A stretch of 64,000 nucleotides of DNA from Chryseobacterium edaphi. GTDB lineage: Bacteria; Bacteroidota; Bacteroidia; Flavobacteriales; Weeksellaceae. Below are positions 1 through 9,316 of the stretch, piece after piece. The notes under the pieces are model-generated. The model worked only from the letters and a program-made list of their open reading frames with translations, was not told where the DNA came from and made no database searches. A program made the position numbers and the translations under genes. The DNA lies in NCBI RefSeq assembly GCF_025628985.1, contig NZ_JAOTEM010000002.1:248001-312000 (forward strand). Reading direction: 5' to 3'. The stretch's first letter is position 1; each line of letters starts with the position of its first letter.

Positions 1-1
1 C

Positions 2-1057
2 GTTTCAGGATTGAGCATGGCCAATTATTTAGAAAAAAATAATATCGATTATCATCTTTACGAAAGGCGTACTAAAGACGACTTGAAGGGTCACGGATTT
101 ATCCTGCCCAAAGAAGGAATTGAATACCTTTCGGAAATTATTGACATCGATGATCTCTATACCAAAGGAAGCTTCCTGAAAAAATACATTCATTACTGTC
201 ACAACGGGAATATTCTTTCAGAAAAAGATCTGGATAATGTTTTTGTGATTTCAAGAAGCACTTTGATTGAAGTTTTAAGCAAAAATATTCCTGCAGATAA
301 AATTTCTTACAGAAATACGCTTAATCTGACAGGTTTTTCAGATGGTAAAGCCGAACTTGAATTTGAAGACAATACAAAACTGCAAGCTGATGTTGTGATT
401 GCATCAGATGGTTCACGAAGCAGAATCAGAAGAGCGATTTTTCAGGATGAAGTGATGAAAGCAGTGAGAGAAAATGAAGTCGTCAACATCATTGAAAACG
501 AAGAAATTGCAAGTCAGATTGAAGGTAATTTTCATAAATTTCACCATGAAGACGGCGGATTGACTTTCGGAGTTTTAAAATTGTCTCCAACCAAGATTTT
601 GTGGTATTGCCAGTTTGATACTTTCAAATACACCATCAACGAAAACGATACGCCGGAAGAAATCAAGCAATTTATGCTGAATAATTTCGGAAACTGGAAT
701 CCTCTGGTTACATCGATTGTAAAAGAATCAAGCTATGAAAATGCGCATATTTGGCGAGTATACGAATTGGAAAAACTAAACCCTTTTCATCACGAAAATA
801 TAGCATTTTTAGGTGACGCAGCACATCCTCTGATTCCTTTTACAAGTCAGGGTGTAACTTCAGCTTTGAAAGATTCTTATATTTTGACACAGTTGTTGCT
901 GGAAAATAATGACTTGCAGGAAACCTTTGAAAAATACGAGCAGGAAAGAAAACCTGAAATAGAAATACACATCAAAAACGGCAGAATACTGCTTGAGCAG
1001 TTTTTATTGCCTGTTAGCGAACAACCAAAAGACTCTTTACCAATTTCTTACAAATAA
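2..1057 (+). CDS. FAD-dependent monooxygenase, 5' end cut by window edge
   Basis: The reading frame is open from the first bases, and the first visible residues (VSGLSMANYLEKN) look like the tail of an FAD-binding GxGxxG Rossmann motif, so the gene starts outside the window. Later landmarks are a GSRSRIR segment near residue 135 and FLGDAAHPLIPFTSQG near residue 270, the GD motif that contacts FAD ribose in the UbiH/PHBH class of flavin hydroxylases. The substrate cannot be told. The aminotransferase start codon follows 1 base after its stop, so the two are probably co-transcribed. Family assignment is firm; the specific reaction is unknown. Confidence 0.85.
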   Translation, partial: VSGLSMANYLEKNNIDYHLYERRTKDDLKGHGFILPKEGIEYLSEIIDIDDLYTKGSFLKKYIHYCHNGNILSEKDLDNVFVISRSTLIEVLSKNIPADKISYRNTLNLTGFSDGKAELEFEDNTKLQADVVIASDGSRSRIRRAIFQDEVMKAVRENEVVNIIENEEIASQIEGNFHKFHHEDGGLTFGVLKLSPTKILWYCQFDTFKYTINENDTPEEIKQFMLNNFGNWNPLVTSIVKESSYENAHIWRVYELEKLNPFHHENIAFLGDAAHPLIPFTSQGVTSALKDSYILTQLLLENNDLQETFEKYEQERKPEIEIHIKNGRILLEQFLLPVSEQPKDSLPISYK

Positions 1058-1058
1058 T

Positions 1059-2216
1059 ATGTTTAATAATACTGATATAAATTTTGAGGCTCTCAAAAAA
1101 AAGGCCTACAACGGAAGATGGGCAACTTTAGAAAACGGAATCATTCCTCTAACTGCTGCTGATCCGGATTTCAGAATGTCTACCGAGATCGAGCAAGGCA
1201 TTATTGAATATATTAAAGACGGATATTTGAGTTACGGACCATTTTCCGGCTTGCCTGAGTTTAAAAAAAGCGTTTCAGAACATTTCAATACAGGGAAAAA
1301 CGGAAATTTCACTCCCGAAAATGTATTGGCAGTAAACAGTGCCGCGATGGGAATGTTTATGGTTGCCAAATACGTTCTAAATCCCGGCGACGAAGCGATC
1401 ATCTTTGATCCGGTTGACTTTTTATTTAAAAAAACTGTCGATGCAGTTGGCGGAGTTTTGAAACTATGTCCAGTCGATTCTCAAACCGGAGATATTGATT
1501 TTGACATGTTGGTTTCACTGATCGGTCCTAAAACTAAACTGATCAGCATTTGCAACCCTCATAATCCGGTTGGAAGAGTTTACTCGAAAGAAATTTTAAA
1601 GAAAATTTCTGAGATTGCAGCAGCTCATGATCTTTGGGTGATGAGTGATGAAATATGGAGCGATATTGTTTACGATAAAAGAGAATTCAATACCTATTCA
1701 TCTGTTTCAGAAGAAGCGAAAAAGAAAAGTTTTACCGTATTCGGATTTTCAAAATCATTTGGAATTGCAGGTTTACGAATAGGCGCGGTTCTGTGCAACG
1801 ATCAGGAATTGCTGGATGATTTCACAGAAAAATCGCACTTCAATTCTACCATTGAGGGCGTTTCTACTTTGTCACAAATTGCAGGAAGCGTGGCAATCGA
1901 CAGGGCAAAACCTTGGTTTAATGATTTTCTAACACATTTGCAGCACAACAGAGATTTGGCTCACAGCATCTTGAGCAATTCAGGAATTTTAACGCCAAAT
2001 CTTCCGGAGGCGACATTTGTTATTTTCCCTAAAATTGAAAACGGAATGTCGAGCGACCAGTTTGCTCAACACGTTTTACAGCAAGGAAAAGTGGCCATTG
2101 TTCCCGGTTCTGAACGTTGGTTTGGAAAAGGAGCAGAAGGTCACATCAGAATCTGCTTTTCTACTTCCAGAGAAATTTTGGAAGAGGGTTTAAATAGAAT
2201 TATTAAAAGTTTTTAA
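1059..2216 (+). CDS. MalY/PatB-type PLP aminotransferase / C-S lyase
   Basis: A 385-residue class I/II PLP enzyme. The ATG at 1059 is preferred over an ATG at 993 because 993 lies deep inside the upstream gene and the family begins about here. Visible marks are GIIPLTAADPDF near the N terminus, typical of cystathionine beta-lyase-like MalY/PatB proteins, the NPHNPVGRV segment, SDEIWSDIVYD, and the PLP-lysine region FGFSKSFGIAGLRIG. MalY-type enzymes cleave cystathionine or do related C-S lyase or transamination chemistry; which applies here is not visible. It is probably in one operon with the upstream monooxygenase, and a terminator follows at 2221. Confidence 0.85.
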   Translation: MFNNTDINFEALKKKAYNGRWATLENGIIPLTAADPDFRMSTEIEQGIIEYIKDGYLSYGPFSGLPEFKKSVSEHFNTGKNGNFTPENVLAVNSAAMGMFMVAKYVLNPGDEAIIFDPVDFLFKKTVDAVGGVLKLCPVDSQTGDIDFDMLVSLIGPKTKLISICNPHNPVGRVYSKEILKKISEIAAAHDLWVMSDEIWSDIVYDKREFNTYSSVSEEAKKKSFTVFGFSKSFGIAGLRIGAVLCNDQELLDDFTEKSHFNSTIEGVSTLSQIAGSVAIDRAKPWFNDFLTHLQHNRDLAHSILSNSGILTPNLPEATFVIFPKIENGMSSDQFAQHVLQQGKVAIVPGSERWFGKGAEGHIRICFSTSREILEEGLNRIIKSF

Positions 2217-2220
2217 AATA

Positions 2221-2250
2221 AAATGCCTGAAGATTTTCAGGCATTTTTGT
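2221..2250. terminator. Rho-independent terminator between convergent genes
   Basis: Perfect stem AAATGCCTGAA (2221-2231), 4-base loop, TTCAGGCATTT (2236-2246), followed by T-rich sequence. It ends the aminotransferase and may also serve the convergent sugar dehydrogenase gene, which ends at 2254. Confidence 0.8.
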
Positions 2251-2253
2251 TTT

Positions 2254-3453
2254 TTATTTCTTTGAAATCTTGTATAGTTTTCCACTGTCGGTAATTCCGT
2301 ATAGATTTCCGTCCGAACCGTTCAGAACATCTCTGAATCTTTCTTTTTGGTCTAAAAGCAATCGTTCTTCGCCGACTACTTTATTATCTTTCATCACGAT
2401 TCTGTTAATGTGTTGTCCGCTTAGACAGGCAATGAACAAATTGTTTTTCCATTCTTCAATATTTCCGGTATAAAAAGTGACTCCACTTGGTGAAACTACA
2501 GGATCCCAATAATAAACAGGTTGTTCAGTTCCTTCTTTCTGTGTCGTTCCGTTGTTGATTTTTTCTCCGGAATATTCAATTCCATAAGTCACATCACCCC
2601 ATCCATAATTTTTTCCGGGTTGAATGAGATTAATTTCGTCTCCGCCTCTTGGTCCCATTTCGATATCCCAAAGCTGTCCTTTCTGATCTAAAGCCAAACC
2701 TTGAGGACTTCTGATTCCGAAAGCATAAATTTCAGGTTTGTAACCCTCTTTTCCAATGAATGGATTTCCGGAAGCAGGTTTTCCGTCTTTGGTAATTTTT
2801 AAAATTTTACCTAAATAATTATCCGTTTTCTGGGCATAAACTCTGGTCTGTTTATCTGATCTTTCACCCGTACTTACAAACAAACTTCCGTCCTTATCAA
2901 AAGCAAGACGACTTCCATAATGTTTGTCACCATCGTAAGAAGGTGTCGCACGGAAAATCACCTGTACATTTTCGATCTTTTTCATATCGGCAGACAGTTT
3001 TCCTTTACCAACTGAAGTAAGATTTCCGTCACCGAATGGTTCGGAAAAACTAAAATAAATCATTTGATTCGTTTTAAAATCAGGATCTAAAGCTACATCG
3101 AGCATTCCTCCCTGTCCTTTATCATCAACTTTTGGAAATCCTTCAATTTTAGAAATCTGTTTTCCGTCCGCAGAAACCAAATTAATGAAACCTGATTTTT
3201 CCGTGATCAAAAATTTTCCGTCCGGTAAATTGATGATTCCCCAAGGTTTTCCTAAGTCTTTATTTAAAACTTCAACGTTGTAAGGTGTAGTTGTTTTTAC
3301 CGCTTTGATTCGGGTTTGTCCTTCAAAAGCCGGTTTGTAGTTAGTGTTTGCTTTTTCTTGTGTTGCAGATGGCTCGCTGGGTTTTCCTTTTCCCTGACAA
3401 GACACTATCATTGTCGTCGAGACTAATAAAATGGGTAAGAGTAATTTATTCAT
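2254..3453 (-). CDS. PQQ-dependent soluble sugar dehydrogenase-like lipoprotein
   Basis: A 399-residue exported beta-propeller of the GSDH / aldose sugar dehydrogenase family. The N terminus has a lipoprotein signal (STTMIVSCQGKG, lipid Cys at residue 19). Family signatures include KPWGIINLPDGKFLITEKSGFI, a DKHYGSRLAFDKDG loop, GIRSPQGLALD, WDIEMGPRGGDEIN and KNYGWGDVTYG. Known members oxidise sugars with PQQ and pass electrons to the respiratory chain. No PQQ biosynthesis genes are in view, so cofactor supply would be external or encoded elsewhere. It is transcribed alone, divergent from the BlaI/BlaR1 pair. Confidence 0.88.
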   Translation of the reverse strand: MNKLLLPILLVSTTMIVSCQGKGKPSEPSATQEKANTNYKPAFEGQTRIKAVKTTTPYNVEVLNKDLGKPWGIINLPDGKFLITEKSGFINLVSADGKQISKIEGFPKVDDKGQGGMLDVALDPDFKTNQMIYFSFSEPFGDGNLTSVGKGKLSADMKKIENVQVIFRATPSYDGDKHYGSRLAFDKDGSLFVSTGERSDKQTRVYAQKTDNYLGKILKITKDGKPASGNPFIGKEGYKPEIYAFGIRSPQGLALDQKGQLWDIEMGPRGGDEINLIQPGKNYGWGDVTYGIEYSGEKINNGTTQKEGTEQPVYYWDPVVSPSGVTFYTGNIEEWKNNLFIACLSGQHINRIVMKDNKVVGEERLLLDQKERFRDVLNGSDGNLYGITDSGKLYKISKK

Positions 3454-3505
3454 AACTAATATTTAAGTGGTTACGAGATAGATGTAAAAATAATGCCACA
3501 AAAAA

Positions 3506-3541
3506 ATTGCTAAATTAAATTTTTATTCTACATTTGTAGAA
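3506..3541 (+). promoter_or_regulatory. Promoter overlapped by a BlaI/MecI-type operator
   Basis: A -33-like ATTG (3506-3509) and a perfect -7 box TACATTTG (3529-3536) are 19 bases apart. The -7 box lies inside a 16-base inverted repeat TTCTACATTTGTAGAA (3526-3541), whose core TACA-N2-TGTA is the half-site known for BlaI/MecI repressors. This fits autorepression of the blaI-blaR1-like operon. Confidence 0.7.
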
Positions 3542-3562
3542 CACAATATAAACACGTAGAAC

Positions 3563-3934
3563 ATGAAAGAAATAAAACTTACAGATTCTGAAGAAGTGAT
3601 TATGGAAATGCTTTGGGAAAAAGAGAAACTTTTCATGAAAGAAATTCTGGAATCTTACCCGGAACCAAAACCTGCATCTACAACTGTTGCAACTCTGTTG
3701 AAGAGAATGCAGAATAAAGATTTGGTAGGTTATACATTGTATGGAAATTCACGAGAATATTTTCCTAAAGTTGCGAAAAGCGAATATTTTAAAGAGGAAA
3801 TGACTTCAATGATTGACCGTTTTTTCAACAGTTCAGTAACTCAATTTGCATCATTTTTTACATCAAATACTAAATTGAGTCAAAAGCAGTTGAAAGAACT
3901 TCGTGAAATTATCGACAAAGAAATAAAAGAATAA
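3563..3934 (+). CDS. BlaI/MecI/CopY family transcriptional repressor
   Basis: A 123-residue winged-helix repressor of normal family length. The N terminus (LTDSEEVIMEMLWEKEKLFMKEIL) and the recognition region (ASTTVATLLKRMQNKDLV) match the Penicillinase_R family. The C-terminal third is the dimerisation part, cleaved by the partner protease in classical systems. The TACA-N2-TGTA operator at 3526-3541 lies over its own promoter. The partner M56 peptidase gene starts 2 bases after its stop, so the two are translationally close. No beta-lactamase gene is adjacent, so the regulated target is not known. Confidence 0.9.
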   Translation: MKEIKLTDSEEVIMEMLWEKEKLFMKEILESYPEPKPASTTVATLLKRMQNKDLVGYTLYGNSREYFPKVAKSEYFKEEMTSMIDRFFNSSVTQFASFFTSNTKLSQKQLKELREIIDKEIKE

Positions 3935-3936
3935 TC

Positions 3937-5724
3937 ATGGAAACGATCATTTTAAAAATAATTCTTTGCTCAGGAATTATACTTGGTCTCTACTATTTAT
4001 TTCTGGCAAAAGAGAAGACATTTATCTTTAATCGGTTTTATCTTTTATTAGGGTTAGTTTTCTCATATTCAATCCCTTTTGCAACGATTGAAACGAGACA
4101 GATTGAAGATAAAAAGTCAACAATTATTATTGAGCAGGATATTCCGCAGCAGGTTTTACAGAATCCGACTGTCACTCAGTCAGAAACTTTTGATTACATT
4201 CAGTTTTTATGGATTGCTTATTTTATCATTTCGGGAATACTGATTTTGAAAGTGCTTTATTCCATTATAAAAATTAAAAGATTGAAAGGTAAGAAAATCA
4301 TTTATCAGAACCGAAATGTCATTTTGCTTAAAAAAGAGATTGCACCTTTTAGTTTTTTGAGTACCATTTATCTTTCTGAAAAGTATTTTAAGGATCAAAA
4401 AATTGACGAAAGAATATTTCTTCATGAGGAAATTCATGTAAAACAAAAACATTCATTCGATGTATTACTTATCGAAGTTGTAAAGGCTTTTTCGTGGTTT
4501 AATCCATTCATTTATTTCTATAAAAATGCAATGATTACCAATCACGAATTTTTGGCTGATGAAGAAGTAATTAGTCAAAAAGAAAATATTAAAAATTATC
4601 AGGAGCTCATTCTCAATGAAGTTCTGAAACAACAGAATTTACCATTAACACACCGATTTAATTTCAATAACACTAAAAAAAGATTTATTATGATGACTAA
4701 AAGAAATTCGAAATTTGCGGAGGCAAAAAAATATCTGGCAATTCCCATATTTGCGGTTTTGGCGGTGCTTTTTGCAGAGAGAGTTTACGCAAATGAAAGC
4801 ACAGAAAATTTGATAAAAAGCAATACTATTTCCGATGATCCGTATACTGAATTTAAAAAGATCTTATCTAAATATTCAGAATTACTTGCAAAGAAACAAT
4901 ATGCTGAATTCGAAAAGAGGATTTCTGATGAAGAAAGACTGAAACTTGCTGATCTTTATGGAAAACTGACTGATCAACAACAGAACGAGCAACCTATATT
5001 GTTTCTAAACTTATCCGACTACAAAAAAGTTGTTCCTACAGAAAAACAGATTAACGATTTTTCAAATCTTCAAGATTATCTCGTAGTAATTGATGGTAAA
5101 ATTGTCAATAATTCAGAACTTAAAAAATTTAAAAGTTCAGATTTTTCATATTCTTCTGTCAACAGTAGCAGCGATAAGCCGTTCAATGTAACTTTAATGA
5201 CCAATTCTTATTTTAAAAAATACGTTGAAGAAAAAAATCCGGTCATGGCTTTCATAAGTTCTGATATAACTCCTCCAATTAGTAGAAAATCACTAATTAA
5301 CGATACAATCACACCAAGAAAAACTAACAATGCAAAAGTATTAAAACGGAACTCTACTAAGGATAAGGATCTTTCTATTCCGGCTCCACATCCTCCATCA
5401 GCAAATTTTGTACAAGCATCATTTCCAGAAGGTATGAATGTATTGAGAAGCAAAGTAGCCCAAAATTTTAACGGCTCTGTTTTCAAAGGTGACGAAGGAA
5501 CTGTAAAGTCAGCAGTATACATTGTAATTGATGTAAATGGAAACATTGATAAAGTTATAGCAACAGGAGATAGCAAAATATTTAATAACGAATCGGAACG
5601 TGCAGTAAAATCAGTAGTTGCCAATACAAAATGGAAACCTGCAACAGACAACGGAAAACCTGTAAAAACAACATTCAGTTTACCCCTAACAATGACATTT
5701 GAATCCGCAAAAAAAACACAATAA
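3937..5724 (+). CDS. BlaR1-like M56 membrane peptidase with C-terminal TonB domain
   Basis: A 595-residue protein. N-terminal membrane segments lie at about residues 5-50 and 88-112. The zinc peptidase motif HEEIH is at residues 163-167 with a likely third ligand in NHEFLADEE near 204. Another membrane segment is at about 267-285. The last ~90 residues are a TonB_C-like domain (VIDVNGNIDKVIATGDS, WKPATDNGKPVKTTF). M56 proteins sense an envelope signal and inactivate the BlaI partner; a TonB-like tail is common in the Bacteroidetes version. The periplasmic middle carries no recognisable penicillin-binding sensor domain, so the signal is probably not a beta-lactam (inference). Confidence 0.85.
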   Translation: METIILKIILCSGIILGLYYLFLAKEKTFIFNRFYLLLGLVFSYSIPFATIETRQIEDKKSTIIIEQDIPQQVLQNPTVTQSETFDYIQFLWIAYFIISGILILKVLYSIIKIKRLKGKKIIYQNRNVILLKKEIAPFSFLSTIYLSEKYFKDQKIDERIFLHEEIHVKQKHSFDVLLIEVVKAFSWFNPFIYFYKNAMITNHEFLADEEVISQKENIKNYQELILNEVLKQQNLPLTHRFNFNNTKKRFIMMTKRNSKFAEAKKYLAIPIFAVLAVLFAERVYANESTENLIKSNTISDDPYTEFKKILSKYSELLAKKQYAEFEKRISDEERLKLADLYGKLTDQQQNEQPILFLNLSDYKKVVPTEKQINDFSNLQDYLVVIDGKIVNNSELKKFKSSDFSYSSVNSSSDKPFNVTLMTNSYFKKYVEEKNPVMAFISSDITPPISRKSLINDTITPRKTNNAKVLKRNSTKDKDLSIPAPHPPSANFVQASFPEGMNVLRSKVAQNFNGSVFKGDEGTVKSAVYIVIDVNGNIDKVIATGDSKIFNNESERAVKSVVANTKWKPATDNGKPVKTTFSLPLTMTFESAKKTQ

Positions 5725-5757
5725 ATTATAAAAAATCGCTTAGCGATGCAAAATCTG

Positions 5758-5788
5758 ACCGCAAAGTTTACTGCTTTGCGGTTTTTAT
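5758..5788 (+). terminator. Rho-independent terminator after the M56 peptidase
   Basis: Stem ACCGCAAAG (5758-5766) and CTTTGCGGT (5774-5782), 7-base loop, followed by a T run. Confidence 0.85.
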
Positions 5789-5896
5789 TTTTAAAAACTA
5801 AATCTTTAAAAGAATAAAATATTATTTTATAAATGAAAATAACATTTATGATTCCACTCCTCTTCTCAGCACTTTTTTATTTCATAAATTTGATGT

Positions 5897-7888
5897 ATGA
5901 AATTTACGCTTCAATCAGAATATAAACCAACCGGAGACCAACCTACAGCCATCGAAAGATTAACTGAAGGTTTGGAAATCGGTGAAAAATATCAGACTTT
6001 ACTGGGAGTAACAGGTTCCGGGAAAACGTTTACCGTGGCCAATGTTGTTCACAATACACAGAAACCAACTTTAGTTTTAGCGCACAATAAAACTTTGGCG
6101 GCTCAGCTTTTCATGGAGTTTAAAGAATTCTTCCCCGAAAATGCCGTCGAATATTTTGTAAGTTATTACGACTACTATCAACCGGAAGCTTACATCGCAA
6201 GTTCAGGAACTTATATTGAAAAAGATCTGAGCATCAACGAAGAAGTAGAAAAACTTCGTCTTTCAGCTATTGCAAGTTTACTTTCAGGACGAAGAGATGT
6301 ACTTATTGTAGCCTCAGTATCATGTATTTATGGTGTAGGAAACCCCGCTGAGTTTCATAAGTCTTTAATTTCATTGCAAATTGGTGAGAAAACAACGAGA
6401 ACTTCACTTTTACATTCTTTAGTTAACGCATTATATTCTAGAACATTGGCAGACTTCTCGAGAGGTACATTTCGTGTAAAGGGTGATGTTGTAGATATTT
6501 TTCCTGCTTATGCTGATAATGGAGTGAGAATTCAGTTTTTTGGAGATGAAATTGAAAAAATTCAGAGCTTTGATCCCGTTTCCGGAAATACTACAGGAAA
6601 TTTTGATCAGATTCAAATTTATCCTGCTAATCTTTTTGTGACTTCAAAAGAAACTTTGAATGGAGCCATCAGAAATATTCAGGATGACATGGTCAAACAG
6701 GTTGACTTTTTCTCTGAAATCGGCAAACCTTTAGAATCAAAAAGACTTCAGGAAAGAACAGAGCTCGATCTTGAAATGATCAAAGAATTAGGGTATTGCT
6801 CAGGAATTGAAAACTATTCGCGTTATCTCGATGGTAGATTGCCTGGATCACGGCCTTTCTGCCTTTTAGATTATTTCCCGAAAGATTATCTGATGGTGAT
6901 TGATGAAAGTCACGTTACCGTTCCACAGGTTCATGCCATGTACGGTGGTGACCGAAGCCGTAAAGAAGCTTTGGTGGAATACGGATTCCGGCTTCCAGCT
7001 GCAATGGATAACCGACCTTTAAAATTTGAAGAGTTTGAAGCCATCCAGAATCAGGTAATTTATGTTTCTGCAACTCCGGCAGATTATGAATTGGAAAAAA
7101 CAGGCGGAGAATATATCGAGCAAATCATCCGTCCGACCGGACTTTTAGATCCGATTATAGAAATTCGTCCTTCTTTAAATCAAATCGATGATTTGATGGA
7201 AGAAATCCGAAAACGTGCTGAAATCGACGAAAGAGTTTTGGTAACAACTTTAACCAAGAAAATGGCAGAAGAACTGACCAAATATTTCACAAAATTTGGG
7301 ATCAGAACAAGATACATTCATTCTGATGTTGAAACTTTAGAACGAATTCAGATTATGCAGGATCTTCGTCTCGGAATTTTTGATGTATTAATCGGTGTCA
7401 ATTTGCTAAGAGAAGGTTTAGATTTACCTGAAGTTTCTTTGGTAGCAATTCTCGACGCCGACAAAGAAGGAATGCTAAGAAGCAGAAGATCAATGATTCA
7501 GACAGTCGGTCGTGCTGCAAGAAACCTTAACGGAAGAGCAATTTTATACGCCGATAAAATCACAAAATCCATGCAGGCAACGCTTGATGAAACTGAATAT
7601 CGTCGTGAAAAACAAATTGCATATAATACAGAACATGGTAAAGTTCCAATGGCGTTAAATAAGAAGATTTCTGAAAATCTTGTGGGAAGAAGTAAAGATT
7701 TCCCGGACGAAAAATATACACAGAAACAAATTTTGCAAAAAGTTGCTGATGTAAAAGCAACCTATGCTACGGAAGACGTTGAAAAACTTATTTCGCAAAA
7801 GCAAAAGGAAATGGAAGGTGCAGCGAAAAATTTAGATTTTATAAAAGCTGCGCAATTAAGAGATGAGATTGCTGCTTTGAAAGGATAA
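5897..7888 (+). CDS. uvrB: Excinuclease ABC subunit B
   Basis: A 663-residue, full-length UvrB. It is the helicase-like damage-verification subunit of nucleotide excision repair, loading on DNA with UvrA and recruiting UvrC. Visible: the start MKFTLQSEYKPTGDQPTAI, Walker A GVTGSGKTFT, the beta-hairpin region YYDYYQPEAYI, DESH Walker B, helicase motifs VSATPADYE and TVGRAARN, and the C-terminal UVR coiled coil (residues ~625-660). A TAAATTTG sequence at 5885-5892 matches a -7 box but sits only 4 bases before the ATG, so it is either fortuitous or gives an almost leaderless transcript. Confidence 0.97.
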   Translation: MKFTLQSEYKPTGDQPTAIERLTEGLEIGEKYQTLLGVTGSGKTFTVANVVHNTQKPTLVLAHNKTLAAQLFMEFKEFFPENAVEYFVSYYDYYQPEAYIASSGTYIEKDLSINEEVEKLRLSAIASLLSGRRDVLIVASVSCIYGVGNPAEFHKSLISLQIGEKTTRTSLLHSLVNALYSRTLADFSRGTFRVKGDVVDIFPAYADNGVRIQFFGDEIEKIQSFDPVSGNTTGNFDQIQIYPANLFVTSKETLNGAIRNIQDDMVKQVDFFSEIGKPLESKRLQERTELDLEMIKELGYCSGIENYSRYLDGRLPGSRPFCLLDYFPKDYLMVIDESHVTVPQVHAMYGGDRSRKEALVEYGFRLPAAMDNRPLKFEEFEAIQNQVIYVSATPADYELEKTGGEYIEQIIRPTGLLDPIIEIRPSLNQIDDLMEEIRKRAEIDERVLVTTLTKKMAEELTKYFTKFGIRTRYIHSDVETLERIQIMQDLRLGIFDVLIGVNLLREGLDLPEVSLVAILDADKEGMLRSRRSMIQTVGRAARNLNGRAILYADKITKSMQATLDETEYRREKQIAYNTEHGKVPMALNKKISENLVGRSKDFPDEKYTQKQILQKVADVKATYATEDVEKLISQKQKEMEGAAKNLDFIKAAQLRDEIAALKG

Positions 7889-7903
7889 TTTGATAAATAT
7901 CAA

Positions 7904-7936
7904 AATTTCGGCGGCACCAAAGGTGCCGCCGAAATT
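7904..7936. terminator. Strong bidirectional terminator between uvrB and the DUF3820 gene
   Basis: Perfect 15-base-pair stem (7904-7918 with 7922-7936), GC-rich core CGGCGGCACC, AAA loop, A/T-rich flanks. It lies between convergent genes. Confidence 0.85.
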
Positions 7937-7951
7937 ATTTCAATTAAAGAT

Positions 7952-8218
7952 TTAAAATTTATAAACTTTTGTTTTAGGTTTCTGATAATCAACCTTTCCT
8001 CCACGAAGCGGAGTCAGTAAATCCATGAGACCATTTAGTTTTATTTCGTAAACTGTTGAAAGCTGCATTCCCAGTTTCCCTTTTGGCATTCCCTGTCTGT
8101 GAAACCATTCGAGATAACTTATGGGTAAATCAGCCAAAATCGTGTTCTGATATTTTCCGAAAGGCATTTTTTCTACACAGATCTCCTTCAGTATTTCCGG
8201 ATTTATTCCCTGCTCCAT
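7952..8218 (-). CDS. DUF3820 family protein
   Basis: An 88-residue protein matching the DUF3820 pattern: MPFGKYQNTILADLPISYLEWFHRQGMPKGKLG in the middle. The family resembles small modules tied to exonuclease/quorum-sensing regulator folds, but its role is not established. It ends at the uvrB terminator and lies 3 bases downstream of the AI-2E family permease gene, so it is probably the last gene of that operon. Confidence 0.8.
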   Translation of the reverse strand: MEQGINPEILKEICVEKMPFGKYQNTILADLPISYLEWFHRQGMPKGKLGMQLSTVYEIKLNGLMDLLTPLRGGKVDYQKPKTKVYKF

Positions 8219-8221
8219 TTT

Positions 8222-9316
8222 TTAAACTATTAGATCAATTTTATTTTCCAATTCCTCATTTTTATCTTTAGTGGAAAGCTCAAGTTCAGGTATATCGTCT
8301 TCTGAAAATTCATTTCTATATACCTGAATCAAAAGAAGGGTAAGAGATATGAAAATCGGTCCAAAAACCAATCCCATAAATCCGAATAGATTCATTCCCA
8401 TTATAATTCCAAAAACGGTATTTAAAGGGTGAATATCTTCAAGTTTTTTCAGTAAAGTAAATCGAAGTAAATTATCTGTAAGTCCTACCACAATAAGGCA
8501 GTAGATACCCAAACCAATACCTGGTCCTGTTTGTCCCTCAGCAATCATAAATATACAAATAGGAGCATAAATAATTGCAGCGCCCACAATCGGTATCATC
8601 GATGCTACTGCAGTCAAAGCGAATAGTAAAATCGGGCTTGGTGCACCAAAAATGAAATATCCTATAAGAGCAACAATACCCTGCCCCAAAGCAACAACCG
8701 GAATACCAATAGCGTTGGCCATGATAAGTTTGCGCATCTTTTCTCCGATCATAGAAACATTTGACCTTTTCAAAGGAGCGGCAGATGCAAGTATTCTTTC
8801 AAAAAGACGAGGCTTTTCAAACATAAAATAAAGAATGAAATACATCGACATTACGACAGTTAATGTGTTAAATGTACCACTCAAAGCAGTTGTAGAAAAT
8901 TGACCAGCGAAGTTTTTAAGCTTCGTCATATTTTCTTTACTCAGAAGATCAAATTTTGTCTTGTCATAAACAAATGTGTGAATTTTTTCGATAAACACAT
9001 TAAATTTTTCCATATAGACTTTAGCATTCCCTAATTTTTCAATAAGAAGATCGCCAATGAAATACAATGGTAAAATGATAATTACAAGACTGGCAAACAT
9101 CAAAAATAAAGATGAAGCCCAAGGTTTCCATTTTTTTTCTTCCTGAAGATAAAAATTGTATTTCCTACAAACTACATAGATTGTAATTGCTCCAAGTACC
9201 GAAGGGATAAATAAAGCTAGATTAAAACAGATTAACACTGCTAAAATCAGAATAATTGCAAGCAACGCAACCTGCTTGATAACAACACTGCTAATTTGTT
9301 TTTCGTGATGTGACAT
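8222..9316 (-). CDS. AI-2E family transporter (PerM-like permease)
   Basis: A 364-residue multispanning membrane protein with the layout of the AI-2E/PerM family: paired N-terminal helices (about residues 12-45), a helix at 65-85, a cytoplasmic stretch, then helices from 150 onward including GIPVVALGQGIVALIGYFIFGAP and VFGIIMGMNLFGFMGLVFGP, the conserved C-terminal pattern. The acidic C-terminal tail is soluble. Members export signals or ions; substrate unknown. Its start codon overlaps the stop of the upstream gene by 1 base, which suggests coupled translation. Confidence 0.85.
   Translation of the reverse strand: MSHHEKQISSVVIKQVALLAIILILAVLICFNLALFIPSVLGAITIYVVCRKYNFYLQEEKKWKPWASSLFLMFASLVIIILPLYFIGDLLIEKLGNAKVYMEKFNVFIEKIHTFVYDKTKFDLLSKENMTKLKNFAGQFSTTALSGTFNTLTVVMSMYFILYFMFEKPRLFERILASAAPLKRSNVSMIGEKMRKLIMANAIGIPVVALGQGIVALIGYFIFGAPSPILLFALTAVASMIPIVGAAIIYAPICIFMIAEGQTGPGIGLGIYCLIVVGLTDNLLRFTLLKKLEDIHPLNTVFGIIMGMNLFGFMGLVFGPIFISLTLLLIQVYRNEFSEDDIPELELSTKDKNEELENKIDLIV

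Noticed and set aside
993-1058. Longer start for the MalY-like aminotransferase
   Set aside because: The extra 22 residues would be read from inside the upstream gene and are not family-like; ATG 1059 is adjacent to the previous stop.
5208-5651. 147-codon frame on the minus strand inside the M56/TonB gene
   Set aside because: Lies wholly antisense to a well-supported gene, with no start context or family resemblance.
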